DNA of 22,619 nucleotides from CAYPOY01 sp964412395 (lineage in GTDB: Bacteria > Chloroflexota > Anaerolineae > B4-G1). Every line of letters begins with the position of its first letter. The stretch's first letter is position 1. The notes below the pieces were generated by a model, which searched no databases, had not been told where the DNA came from, and saw only the letters and a program-made list of their open reading frames with translations. The position numbers and the translations under genes were made by a program. The DNA is taken from assembly GCA_964412395.1 (NCBI GenBank), contig CAYPOY010000046.1:1-22619 (forward strand), written 5' to 3'. Shown here piece by piece: positions 7,821 to 15,440 of the stretch.

Positions 7821-9971
7821 ATGTGTGGCATCGTCGGCGTACTGGATTGGAGCGGGGAGCACCCGCCCGACATCGGCCTCCTGCGGCGGATGCTAGGGAT
7901 CATTCGCCACCGCGGGCCTGATGAGTTTGGGCTCTATGTGGACAGGGAGGTGGGCATCGGCTGCGCGCGCCTGAGCATCGTGGATCTGCACACTGGTCAG
8001 CAGCCCATCCCCAACGAAGACGAATCCCTCTGGATCGTCTTCAACGGCGAGGTCTACAACCATCCTGAGTTGCGCGCCCAACTGGAGCAGGCTGGACACC
8101 ACTTCTCCACCCACTCTGACACAGAGGTCATCCTGCATCTCTACGAAGACCTGGGGCCGAAGTGCCTCCAGCGGCTCAATGGCCAGTTCGCTATCGCCAT
8201 CTGGGACACTCGCAACAGGGAATTGTTCCTGGCTCGCGACCGGCTGGGCATTCGCCCGCTGTTCTACACACTGCTCCCCCAGGGGCTAGTCTTCGGCTCG
8301 GAAATCAAGGCGTTGCTGTTGGACTCCCGCGTGGAGGCCCGGCTTGACCCCTACGCTCTGGCCCAGGCTTTCACCTTCTGGGCCCCCCTGGCGTCGCGCA
8401 CTGTCTTCCAGTCCATCCTGCAACTCCCGCCTGGCCACTACATGCAGATATGCGCGGATACCCCCACACCCATTGGGCGAAGGTCTCCGACNNNNNNNNN
8501 NGTTGGGCCACGGTCACCCCCCGCCCCCCCCACTCCCACCCGCTACTGGAGCCTGGCCTTCCCGGAGGCAGGGACCGAGGGGCAGATTTCGGAAGAAGAG
8601 TCAGCAGAGCAGTTGCGGGATCTGCTCTCCGACGCAACGCGGCTACGGCTGCGAGCGGACGTGCCGGTAGGGAGCTATCTCAGCGGCGGGCTGGATTCAA
8701 CCTTCATCGCCACCCTCGTCCGGCAACATACCCCCGAAGCCTTGTGCACCTTCTCCATCGCTTTCGAGGAATCCGCCTTCGACGAGCGGGCCTACCAGGA
8801 GATCGCCACCGCCTTCCTGTCCACCGACCATTGCCGGACCGAGTGTACCAACGCCGACATCGGGCAAATCTTTCCAGAGGTGGTCTGGCACGCCGAGACC
8901 CCCCTCCTGCGTACCTCCCCCGCCCCTATGTACTTGCTCTCCCGACTGGTTCACGACAATAACATCAAGGTCGTCCTGACCGGGGAGGGAGCGGACGAGT
9001 TCCTGGGTGGCTACAATATTTACAAGGAGGACAAGACCCGCCGCTTTTGGGCTCGCCAGCCGGACTCCACCTGCCGACCGTTGCTACTGCGGCGGCTGTA
9101 CCCCTACGTGGCCGATCTCTCCCGTGGCGGCGACGCCTATCTGGCGGCCTTCTTCCGCCAGGGACTGATGGGGGTGGACCAGGTGGGCTACTCCCACCAG
9201 CTTCGTTGGCGCAACACTGCCCGCTTGCAGCGGCTCTTCTCCGCCGGGCTCCGGAAAACCCTGGAAGGGTACGACCCGGTGGGGGAATTCCTGGCCTCAC
9301 TGGACAGTACGCTGCCCGGTTGGAGCCCCCTGGCCCAGGCTCAATACATTGAGGTCGTCACTTTTATGTCTCCTTACCTCCTCTCCTCCCAGGGGGATCG
9401 GATGATGGCGGCCAACTCGGTGGAGGGGCGTTTCCCCTTTCTGGACCATCGGGTAGTAGAATTCTCCAGTCGTCTCTCGCCCCACTTCAAGGTCCGTGGC
9501 CTGCAGGAGAAGTACATTCTCAAGAAGAGCGCTCAGGGGCTCTTGCCCCCCCAGGTCTGGCAGCGGAGCAAGCAACCCTACCGCGCCCCCATCCACTCAG
9601 CCTTCTTCGCCCCCCCTTCATCCCCCCCAATGGGGGGAAAAGAGGGAGGGCTCCCCCCAATGGGGGGGAAAGAGGGAGGGCTCCCCCCAATGGGGGGGAT
9701 GAAGGGGGGGAGCTACGTAGAGGCGCTGCTTTCGCCGGAGGCGATCCAGGCGAGCGGTATCTTCAACCCCGACGCCGTGGCCCGGCTGGCACGCAAGTGC
9801 CGGACAGGAGCACGAGTCAGCGAGGGGGATGACATGGCCCTGGTAGGAGTTCTCTCCACTCAACTCCTCCACCATCTGTTCGTAGAGCCGCTTACAGAGA
9901 ACATCCCGCCCCAGCCCGTACAGGAGGCTAACCCTGTTCGCATCTGCCGGGGGAAGGAGCAAGAACTATGA
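7821..9971 (+). CDS. Asparagine synthase-family glutamine amidotransferase
   Basis: A 716-residue AsnB-type enzyme, long for a family of about 600-650. The N-terminal Ntn glutaminase has the catalytic Cys2 (MCGIVGV), FNGEVYN (74-80) and HSDTEV (98-103). The ATP-pyrophosphatase domain has SGGLDS (288-293), GEGADEFLGGY (388-398) and EGRFPFLDHRV (535-545). Cys2 must follow the initiator, which fixes the start. The enzyme uses glutamine ammonia to amidate a carboxylate. Beside this ligase and this glycosyltransferase it resembles exosortase-associated amidotransferase 1 (TIGR03108) more than housekeeping AsnB. Two oddities add length: residues 212-238 contain a reversed dispersed repeat and a 10-N assembly gap (X at 224-227), and residues 597-631 are a triple palindromic insert near the C-terminus. 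Frame across the gap is only inferred. The end overlaps the next gene by ATGA. Confidence 0.85.
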   Translation: MCGIVGVLDWSGEHPPDIGLLRRMLGIIRHRGPDEFGLYVDREVGIGCARLSIVDLHTGQQPIPNEDESLWIVFNGEVYNHPELRAQLEQAGHHFSTHSDTEVILHLYEDLGPKCLQRLNGQFAIAIWDTRNRELFLARDRLGIRPLFYTLLPQGLVFGSEIKALLLDSRVEARLDPYALAQAFTFWAPLASRTVFQSILQLPPGHYMQICADTPTPIGRRSPXXXXVGPRSPPAPPTPTRYWSLAFPEAGTEGQISEEESAEQLRDLLSDATRLRLRADVPVGSYLSGGLDSTFIATLVRQHTPEALCTFSIAFEESAFDERAYQEIATAFLSTDHCRTECTNADIGQIFPEVVWHAETPLLRTSPAPMYLLSRLVHDNNIKVVLTGEGADEFLGGYNIYKEDKTRRFWARQPDSTCRPLLLRRLYPYVADLSRGGDAYLAAFFRQGLMGVDQVGYSHQLRWRNTARLQRLFSAGLRKTLEGYDPVGEFLASLDSTLPGWSPLAQAQYIEVVTFMSPYLLSSQGDRMMAANSVEGRFPFLDHRVVEFSSRLSPHFKVRGLQEKYILKKSAQGLLPPQVWQRSKQPYRAPIHSAFFAPPSSPPMGGKEGGLPPMGGKEGGLPPMGGMKGGSYVEALLSPEAIQASGIFNPDAVARLARKCRTGARVSEGDDMALVGVLSTQLLHHLFVEPLTENIPPQPVQEANPVRICRGKEQEL
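8471..8491 (-). repeat. Reversed GGAGACCTTCGCCCAA element abutting the gap
   Basis: The sequence immediately left of the N run is the reverse complement of the dispersed element and encodes PIGRRSP in the synthase frame. The right flank starts GTTGGGCCACGGTCACC, which resembles the usual flank of the element, so the gap probably falls within a repeat pair. Confidence 0.8.
8492..8501. other. Assembly gap of 10 Ns
   Basis: Ten Ns join two contigs at a repeat. The true length is unknown, and the open frame through it depends on the arbitrary N count. It falls in the linker between the glutaminase and synthase domains. Confidence 0.97.
9609..9711. repeat. Triple G/C-tract palindromic element inside the asparagine synthase gene
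   Basis: CCCCCCAATGGGGGG occurs three times at a 30-bp spacing. The outer ends are complementary (CCCCCCTTCAT on the left, ATGAAGGGGGG on the right). It encodes PPMGGKEGGL three times, in frame, within the C-terminal part of the protein. This is a version of the element in the ligase gene (AATG instead of ATCG at the centre). Confidence 0.88.
9954..9959 (+). promoter_or_regulatory. Ribosome binding site AAGGAG for the sugar amidotransferase
   Basis: AAGGAG ends 8 bp before the ATG at 9968 and lies inside the 3' end of the upstream gene. It supports this start and translational coupling. Confidence 0.7.
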
Positions 9972-11047
9972 AACGGTGCACCCGCTGCATTCTGCCAGAG
10001 AACTTTCCTGGCATTCGCTTCGACGAGGAAGGAGTCTGCCAGTATTGCCGGCGGATGCCGGACGCGGAACGGCGGACAGCACAGAAGGCCCGCCTGCGCA
10101 CGCGATTTGAGGACCTGGTCCGCGAGGTACGCACCCGGCCGGGGTACCACTGCCTGATGAGCTGGAGCGGAGGAAAGGACAGCACCTACACCCTCTGGTT
10201 GCTCAGAAAGCAATACGACCTGCACGTCCTGGCCTTCACCTTTGACAACGGCTTCGTCTCCCCGGCCGCGCTGAAGAACATGCGGGGAGTCGCTGAAAAC
10301 CTGAGAGTGGACCATGTGATCGTGAAACCCCGCTTCGACCTCCTGCGACAGATTTTCCTGGCCTCCACACGGCCGGGGATGTATCCGCCGCGGGCACTGG
10401 AGCGGGCCAGCGGCATCTGTAACGCCTGCATGGCCCTGGCGAAGGGGATCGGCCTGCGGATGGCACTGGAGAAAGACATCCCCATATTGGCCTACGGCTG
10501 GTCGCCGGGACAGATCCCCTTGTCCTCTGCCATCTTTCGCACCAACCCCCGGATGCTGCGGGCTATGCTCGAGACGGCGATGGCCCCCCTGGAGGAAGCG
10601 GCTGACGGCCAAGTCGCCGTCTACTTCCCCGAGGAGCGTCACCTGGAGAACGCGCGGGAGTTTCCCTACAACGTCTCCCCACTCGCCTTCCTGGACTACG
10701 ACGAAGAGACCACTCTACGCCGCATCGAGACGCTGACGTGGGAGCGACCTCAGGACACCGACCCCAACTCCACCAACTGCCTGCTCAATAGTTTCGCCAA
10801 CATGGTTCACCTGGAGCAGATGGGATACCATCCCTACGTGATGGAACTGGCGGGCCTGGTGCGGGAAGGGTATATGAGCCGCGAGGAGGCCCTGGACCGA
10901 CTGGAGGTCGCGGCCGCGCCAGAGGTGGTGGCAGCGGTAGAGGCCAAACTGGGTATCCCCCCCTCACGCAGGATTGGCAACGTGGGGGGCTCGGTCGGGA
11001 GACCTTCGCCCAATGTAGGAGACCTTCGCTCAACGGGTGGAGGATGA
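9968..11047 (+). CDS. N-acetyl sugar amidotransferase (PP-loop, WbpG/PseA-like)
   Basis: A 359-residue PP-loop ATP pyrophosphatase. CTRCILP (Cys4, Cys7) and CQYC (Cys24, Cys27) form a probable zinc site. SGGKDST (67-73) is the ATP-binding loop, and a further CNAC pair lies at 151-154. The layout and the opening MKRCTRCILPENFPGIRFDE fit the N-acetyl sugar amidotransferase family (TIGR03573; WbpG/PseA), which converts an acetamido group on a nucleotide sugar to an acetamidino group using ammonia. The ATG overlaps the previous stop (ATGA). The family-like sequence ends near residue 330; the last 25 or so residues (GGSVGRPSPNVGDLRSTGGG) are encoded by a dispersed repeat, so the native C-terminus has been extended or replaced. 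It presumably modifies a sugar later used by the adjacent glycosyltransferase. The exact substrate is unknown. Confidence 0.85.
   Translation: MKRCTRCILPENFPGIRFDEEGVCQYCRRMPDAERRTAQKARLRTRFEDLVREVRTRPGYHCLMSWSGGKDSTYTLWLLRKQYDLHVLAFTFDNGFVSPAALKNMRGVAENLRVDHVIVKPRFDLLRQIFLASTRPGMYPPRALERASGICNACMALAKGIGLRMALEKDIPILAYGWSPGQIPLSSAIFRTNPRMLRAMLETAMAPLEEAADGQVAVYFPEERHLENAREFPYNVSPLAFLDYDEETTLRRIETLTWERPQDTDPNSTNCLLNSFANMVHLEQMGYHPYVMELAGLVREGYMSREEALDRLEVAAAPEVVAAVEAKLGIPPSRRIGNVGGSVGRPSPNVGDLRSTGGG
10988..11037 (+). repeat. Double GGAGACCTTCGCCCAA element at a gene junction
   Basis: Two partial copies in tandem (GGGAGACCTTCGCCCAATG then GGAGACCTTCGCTCAACGGG). An extra G shifts the first copy to another frame (VGRPSP), while the second reads VGDLRS. 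It ends 6 bp before the glycosyltransferase ATG. Confidence 0.85.
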
Positions 11048-12300
11048 ACATCCTTTACATTACCCCCTACGTCCCCTCCCACATCCGCACCCGGCCCTAC
11101 AACCTGATCCGGGCGTTGGTCCGCCTGGGCCACCAGGTCACTCTGCTGACAGCGGCGAGCACATCGCCCGAGGAGCAAGAGCAGGCCAACGAACTGAGGA
11201 GTTGGAAAGTGCGGGTGGAGGTCTTCCCGGTTTCCCTGGTGCGATCCCTGAGCAACTGTCTGCGGGCGCTGCCCACCCGTGAGCCACTGCAGGCGACCTA
11301 CGCCTACCACCCGATGATGGAGCGGCGGTTGAGCGGGCTGCTGCGGCAGGAGGCCTTCGACGTCGTGCACATTGAGCACCTGCGGGCGGCCCGGCTGGTG
11401 CGGGTGGTCGCAGGAACTCCCCCCTGCTCCAGGGGGGCCGGGGGGGGTACGCCAGTGGTGTACGACTCGGTGGATTGCATTTCCCTGCTGTTCAAACAGG
11501 CCGCACGGAGCGGAGCGCAATTGCGCTCCCGCCTGATGACCGCCGTTGATCTGGCCCGCACCCGCCGCTACGAGGCCAGGCTCCTGACGCAGTATGACCA
11601 GGTGGTGGTTACCTCCCGGCAGGATAAGGACGCGATGGAGGCGCTGGCCCGCCGCTACCTGCCCCCAAAAGCACGGCCTGCACCCATCACGGTGGTCACC
11701 AACGGGGTGGACCTGGAGTATTTCCACCCGCAGGGGGTAGAACTCCCCCCCGCTTCGGGGGGGCCGGGGCGGGTGGTCTTCACCGGCAAGATGAGCTACC
11801 ACGCCAACGTCGCTGCCGCCCTGTACTTCGCGCGGCAGGTGCTACCCCGCATCTGGGTGAAGGACCCTGGTGTGCGGTTCCAGATCGTGGGGAAGGACCC
11901 GCCGGGAGCGGTGCAGCAACTGGCTACGGATGGGCGCATCCAGGTCACCGGCACCGTGGATGACCTGCGGCCCTACCTGGCCCAGGCAACGGTGGCAGTG
12001 TGCCCGGCCCTCTATGCGGTAGGGGTACAGAACAAAGTGCTGGAGGCGATGGCGATGGGCACGCCGGTCGTCAGTACCCCCGCCGGCTGCGCTGCTCTGG
12101 TGATAGAAGAGAGCCAGGAGGTCCTGATAGCGGAGGGCGAGGAGAAACTGGCAGCAGCCGTCTTACAAGTCCTCTCGGACCCTGCCCTGGCGGAGCGTCT
12201 GGCGGCTGCCGGACAGCGGTACGTGGAGGCCCACCACAGTTGGGAGGCCGTAGCCCGGCGACTGACAGGGGTCTACGAGAAGGCACGATACTGGGGCTAA
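11044..12300 (+). CDS. GT4 glycosyltransferase, exosortase/EPS sugar transferase type
   Basis: A 418-residue GT-B fold glycosyltransferase that should transfer a sugar from a nucleotide donor during surface glycan assembly in the cytoplasm. The N-terminus MNILYITPYVPSHIRTRPYN fits the family start. VVHIEHLRAA (108-117), TGKMSYHANVAAALYF (247-262) and GVQNKVLEAMAMGTPVV (327-343, the donor-binding region) resemble the sugar transferase family of PEP-CTERM/exosortase clusters (TIGR03087). The ATG overlaps the upstream stop (ATGA). GGTGGAGG is directly against the start codon, an unusually short spacing. Two small in-frame inserts (TPPCSRGAGGGTP, about 125-137, and PPASGGPG, 235-242) derive from C-tract/G-tract palindromes. 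The gene is last in the operon, and its TAA overlaps the stop of the convergent hydrolase gene. Confidence 0.88.
   Translation: MNILYITPYVPSHIRTRPYNLIRALVRLGHQVTLLTAASTSPEEQEQANELRSWKVRVEVFPVSLVRSLSNCLRALPTREPLQATYAYHPMMERRLSGLLRQEAFDVVHIEHLRAARLVRVVAGTPPCSRGAGGGTPVVYDSVDCISLLFKQAARSGAQLRSRLMTAVDLARTRRYEARLLTQYDQVVVTSRQDKDAMEALARRYLPPKARPAPITVVTNGVDLEYFHPQGVELPPASGGPGRVVFTGKMSYHANVAAALYFARQVLPRIWVKDPGVRFQIVGKDPPGAVQQLATDGRIQVTGTVDDLRPYLAQATVAVCPALYAVGVQNKVLEAMAMGTPVVSTPAGCAALVIEESQEVLIAEGEEKLAAAVLQVLSDPALAERLAAAGQRYVEAHHSWEAVARRLTGVYEKARYWG
11416..11450. repeat. C-tract/G-tract palindrome in the glycosyltransferase gene, site 1
   Basis: The core CCCCCCTGCTCCAGGGGGG is an inverted repeat with a 3-base loop, followed by a second G-run. 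In frame it encodes PPCSRGAGGG between two strands of the N-terminal Rossmann domain. It is related in style but not in sequence to the PPIGGDEGG elements. Confidence 0.7.
11743..11773. repeat. C-tract/G-tract palindrome in the glycosyltransferase gene, site 2
   Basis: CCCCCCGCTTCGGGGGGG followed by CCGGGGCGG. In frame it encodes PPASGGPG in the linker before the C-terminal donor-binding domain. It resembles site 1, both being preceded by GAACTCCC. Confidence 0.65.
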
Positions 12301-15300
12301 TTCTCCCTGAGGACAATGGGCAGGTAAAGATGGCGGAACTGACCAGGGGCGGACTCTAACTTGACGGCAACGTCGGTGGTGAGCGACGCAGGCAAAGCCA
12401 GGTGCAGAGGGTCAGCGACGTTGGACACAGTCTGCGTGAGAAAAGGAGTGCCGCTGAGAGTGTCCCACCAGGTGACACGATAGAGGCCCGGTGCCAGGTC
12501 AGGGATCGTTATGGAGCCAGAGATCGGTGTGATGGCGACACCGTCCACGACGTTGCGCCAGGTATGCTGGCGGTTCTGTATCCACAGGTGGCCACGGTTG
12601 GCGACGCGGTCGGCCTGACCCCAGGCGCGCAGGTCAGGGTGAGATGTGGTGGCGCGGGCATCCCCGTAGCGGCCATTGGTCAGTGGGATGCCGTCCATGA
12701 AGTCGCGGAAGGCCCTGTAGTGATAGTACAGGTTATGCTTGCGGATGTTGTAAGGGTCCCAATAGAGTTCATACATCCCGCCCGGGTTGACCTGGCCCCA
12801 TAGGAAGTTGTGCAACCAGACACCCTGGGTGTCATTGGTCTGGTCGTGAGCATGGTCGCCCAGATACTCCTCCTCGTCGCCGATGGCCACCTCTCCCCGT
12901 GTGACCGGTTTCCCCGGCCCGGATAAACTTCTTCCCCCGAAACGCAGGCTGTATGAGGCTGTCAACAGGGCCGTGTCGTGGTCAATACGGGTCAGGTCGA
13001 ACTGGCCGTTGAGATGCACCGGCGCCCCGTCGGGGCCGATCAGTTCCACGTTGTCTATCCAGGCGTCTCCGCCGTTCCCGAAACTATTCTGGAAGCTGAT
13101 GGACAGCGAATGCACGAGCTCATCGGTGATGATCAGCCGGGCGGAGAGAGGGGCCTCGACACCGTCGGTGGTGTGCTGGCTGTCGAAAGCGCGCCAGTCG
13201 TAGGTGCCGGCGGGCGCTGAGCAGACGCAATCCTGACCGCTCTCCACTGGTGGGACGACGTTGGAGCGACCACCCCAACGAGGGCCGCCATCCAGACTCC
13301 ACATCAGGCGCGGCCCCGCGAGCGTTGCGGGGTCGCCGTAGGGGCAAGTGCCCGTGAAGTTCTCGGCTTTCATCACGTAGCGTATCTGCCATTCCCCCTC
13401 GCCCCGGACGACCAGTGAGCGCCAGGTCTCGCCCGCGCTGTAAAACTGCTGTGCACCCGGGACGTGCACCGAGTGGCCCGTGCCCTCATAGACATAGTCC
13501 GCTCGCTCCTCGAGACTCAGCGGGGATGTGATGGTCTCTGGCCAACCGTCGTACTCCGTCCCGCAGCAGGCGTAGACGTGCATGTCGGCGTAATCCACCT
13601 CTGAGTACGCCGGGTTGCTCCAGAATTCGACGATGGGGAAACTATGCCAATTGGAGGTAGTGACCAGGTGCCCGTGTGGATCGTGGATGTGCATATACTG
13701 GCCGAAATCGTTGGCCTGCGCGTAGTGGTTGCCGTTGAAGGGATCCCCCTCATTCATCAGTTCCCAGGAATGGACAGCAGTGGAGTAGCCCCAGCGGGCA
13801 ATCAGGTAGCGCCAGAAGTACTCGTGAAAACGCCTGACCGGGGTGTTCGGTCTGGCGTAGAAGCGGTTGTTATCCAGCTCGTAGTAGGTGCCGACCAGGT
13901 TGCCGTTCTCGTCAATGTGGTTGGCGATCCAGTCGTTCTTCTCCAGGATAACCGGCCGGATGGCGACACCGCTCTGTGCCGCCTTCTCAAAGACGTAGTC
14001 CCACTGCCACGAGGGCTGCTGGTCGAAGTAGAGGTGATACGCGAAGCGGTTCTTGCGCAGTACCTCCGGGCCAACGGGCACACCGCTGTCCATCTCCCGT
14101 AGAGAGACTTCGTCAATGAACGCCTCACCCGCGGTGGTGTTCTCCAGGATCAGGTAGAGATAGCCCAGGAAGTATTCGTCCGGATCGGTGGTGAAGGTGC
14201 CTGTGATCTCGTGCCACTCCGTGTCCCTGTTCACATGGTCGAGCAGCCTGTCGGACTGGCCCTCTGTAAAACCGGGATCGGAGCAGGTATCGCCCAGCCA
14301 GCCGGCCTTGCGCACCGTGAAGCCATAGGGATAGCCCGAATCTCGCGGCCCTGTAACGCCCGCCGTCTTCAGCCGCACGCGCAGTTGGTAGGTGGTGTTG
14401 GGCTTCACGGAGACGTTATTGGAAAAGCCCTGAAACATGCAGGGGTTCCGCCTGTCGCTGACTCCGGGGTCGGGGAAGTGCCACAGCCGGAGGGAGAAAA
14501 GGTGATCGTCATAGGCCTCATCGTAGGTCAGGCTCGCTGCTGGAAAGTAGCCCCCCTCGTAGGGCAGGTGGTGCGAGGTCCATGGGTGCCAGGGAGCCAT
14601 GTAAACGCTCGATCCGGTCATCCAGATTCTCAGGAAGTTGACTCTGTTTTCCTCGAGGCGCCGCATCTCCTCATCTACCGCATAGGATAACCGCTGGTTA
14701 TCAAAACCCGAGCCATGTCCCACGCCTATGAAGGGCGTGCCGTCGGAGAACTCGAAGTAACCGGGATCGGTGGGGCTGACGCGCAGGAAGCCGTGGTTGT
14801 TCGAGGGAACGACAGTGAAGGAGAAGTCTCCGTCGGCCGGGTAATAGGTGGTGCCGGAACCGTCGGTGGCGCGGATACGATAGCGCCAGGTACCGGTCTC
14901 CAGTGGCGCGAAGCGGATCTTCCACACAGGATTCCCGACAGGATAGAGCCATTCCCGGCCCGATTCGCAGAAGTCCTCCCCCTCCTTAGCACCGATGCAG
15001 TCGCGCTGGTAGTCCTGGTAGAGGAAGCTGGGTTGGACGACGAAGGTATCCCAGCCATCGTTGCTGAATAGCCCATCCACTGAGACACCCACACCAGCGG
15101 GCACGCCTGGCGGCGGGTCGGGATCGTAAGGGAAGTAGGGGTTGGTGGCGGTGGTGGTGACGGTGCAGGTGAGGACGAACGAATCGTAAAGGCCGACAGT
15201 AGGACTGACGACGGTGACGTTGGCGATAGACGGGCCGTCGGCGTAGGTAGGACGGGGAGTCACTGCCCACACGAGCAATCCGAACAGTCCGCACAGCACG

Positions 15301-15329
15301 ATTGCAAGCACCCGTTTCATCTCCATCAT
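12297..15329 (-). CDS. Secreted clan GH-A-like glycoside hydrolase with DUF5060 and jelly-roll modules
   Basis: The reading frame extends to a GTG at 15374, but the ATG at 15329 is preferred: GGAG lies 5 bp upstream and a signal peptide follows at once (MKRVLAIVLCGLFGLLVWAV, cleavage near TYA-DG, residue 30). The mature protein starts with a DUF5060-like beta domain (about 35-180; WKIRFAPLETGTWRYRIRATDG), then a TIM-barrel (DUF4038/cellulase-like) from FSDGTPFIGVGH (195). WELMNEGD (522-529) supplies a probable acid/base Glu527, DMHVY (582-586) fits strand 7, and RGEVAIGD (811-818) a probable nucleophile Glu813. Two carbohydrate-binding-like jelly rolls appear inserted in the barrel (about 280-410 and 610-770). 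A small beta domain (IPDLAPGLYRVTWWDT) and the tail LYLPIVLREN end the 1010-residue protein. It probably cleaves a polysaccharide outside the cell; the substrate is unknown. Its stop overlaps the convergent glycosyltransferase stop. Confidence 0.82.
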   Translation of the reverse strand: MMEMKRVLAIVLCGLFGLLVWAVTPRPTYADGPSIANVTVVSPTVGLYDSFVLTCTVTTTATNPYFPYDPDPPPGVPAGVGVSVDGLFSNDGWDTFVVQPSFLYQDYQRDCIGAKEGEDFCESGREWLYPVGNPVWKIRFAPLETGTWRYRIRATDGSGTTYYPADGDFSFTVVPSNNHGFLRVSPTDPGYFEFSDGTPFIGVGHGSGFDNQRLSYAVDEEMRRLEENRVNFLRIWMTGSSVYMAPWHPWTSHHLPYEGGYFPAASLTYDEAYDDHLFSLRLWHFPDPGVSDRRNPCMFQGFSNNVSVKPNTTYQLRVRLKTAGVTGPRDSGYPYGFTVRKAGWLGDTCSDPGFTEGQSDRLLDHVNRDTEWHEITGTFTTDPDEYFLGYLYLILENTTAGEAFIDEVSLREMDSGVPVGPEVLRKNRFAYHLYFDQQPSWQWDYVFEKAAQSGVAIRPVILEKNDWIANHIDENGNLVGTYYELDNNRFYARPNTPVRRFHEYFWRYLIARWGYSTAVHSWELMNEGDPFNGNHYAQANDFGQYMHIHDPHGHLVTTSNWHSFPIVEFWSNPAYSEVDYADMHVYACCGTEYDGWPETITSPLSLEERADYVYEGTGHSVHVPGAQQFYSAGETWRSLVVRGEGEWQIRYVMKAENFTGTCPYGDPATLAGPRLMWSLDGGPRWGGRSNVVPPVESGQDCVCSAPAGTYDWRAFDSQHTTDGVEAPLSARLIITDELVHSLSISFQNSFGNGGDAWIDNVELIGPDGAPVHLNGQFDLTRIDHDTALLTASYSLRFGGRSLSGPGKPVTRGEVAIGDEEEYLGDHAHDQTNDTQGVWLHNFLWGQVNPGGMYELYWDPYNIRKHNLYYHYRAFRDFMDGIPLTNGRYGDARATTSHPDLRAWGQADRVANRGHLWIQNRQHTWRNVVDGVAITPISGSITIPDLAPGLYRVTWWDTLSGTPFLTQTVSNVADPLHLALPASLTTDVAVKLESAPGQFRHLYLPIVLREN

Positions 15330-15388
15330 CCTCTCTCCGGGAACTGGTTGTATAAGCCCGTACCACAAGCCCACGCCGGGCGATGAAT

Positions 15389-15440
15389 CGCACGGCTTAG
15401 CAGATTCTTGCAGAACTTACTACACCCCGCTAGCCGTGCG
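15389..15440. repeat. Inverted repeat CGCACGGCT / AGCCGTGCG between two minus-strand genes
   Basis: Nine-base arms at 15389-15397 and 15432-15440 with a 34-base spacer. One arm overlaps the stop codon of the upstream PQQ-fusion gene. No T-run follows on either strand, so it is not a classic terminator. It may be a weak attenuator, an RNA-stability hairpin or chance. Confidence 0.35.

Noticed and set aside
7821..9971. Housekeeping asparagine synthetase (asnB)
   Set aside because: All catalytic motifs are present, but the operon context with ligase, sugar amidotransferase and glycosyltransferase favours a specialised glycan-cluster amidotransferase; no gene symbol is assigned.
10834..11802. 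A 322-codon antisense frame across the amidotransferase-glycosyltransferase junction
   Set aside because: It is the shadow of two well-supported genes, and its Pro/Gly/His-rich sequence matches no family.
12402..12803. Plus-strand open frame within the hydrolase gene
   Set aside because: It is antisense to a conserved glycoside hydrolase domain and has no supporting start signal or motif.
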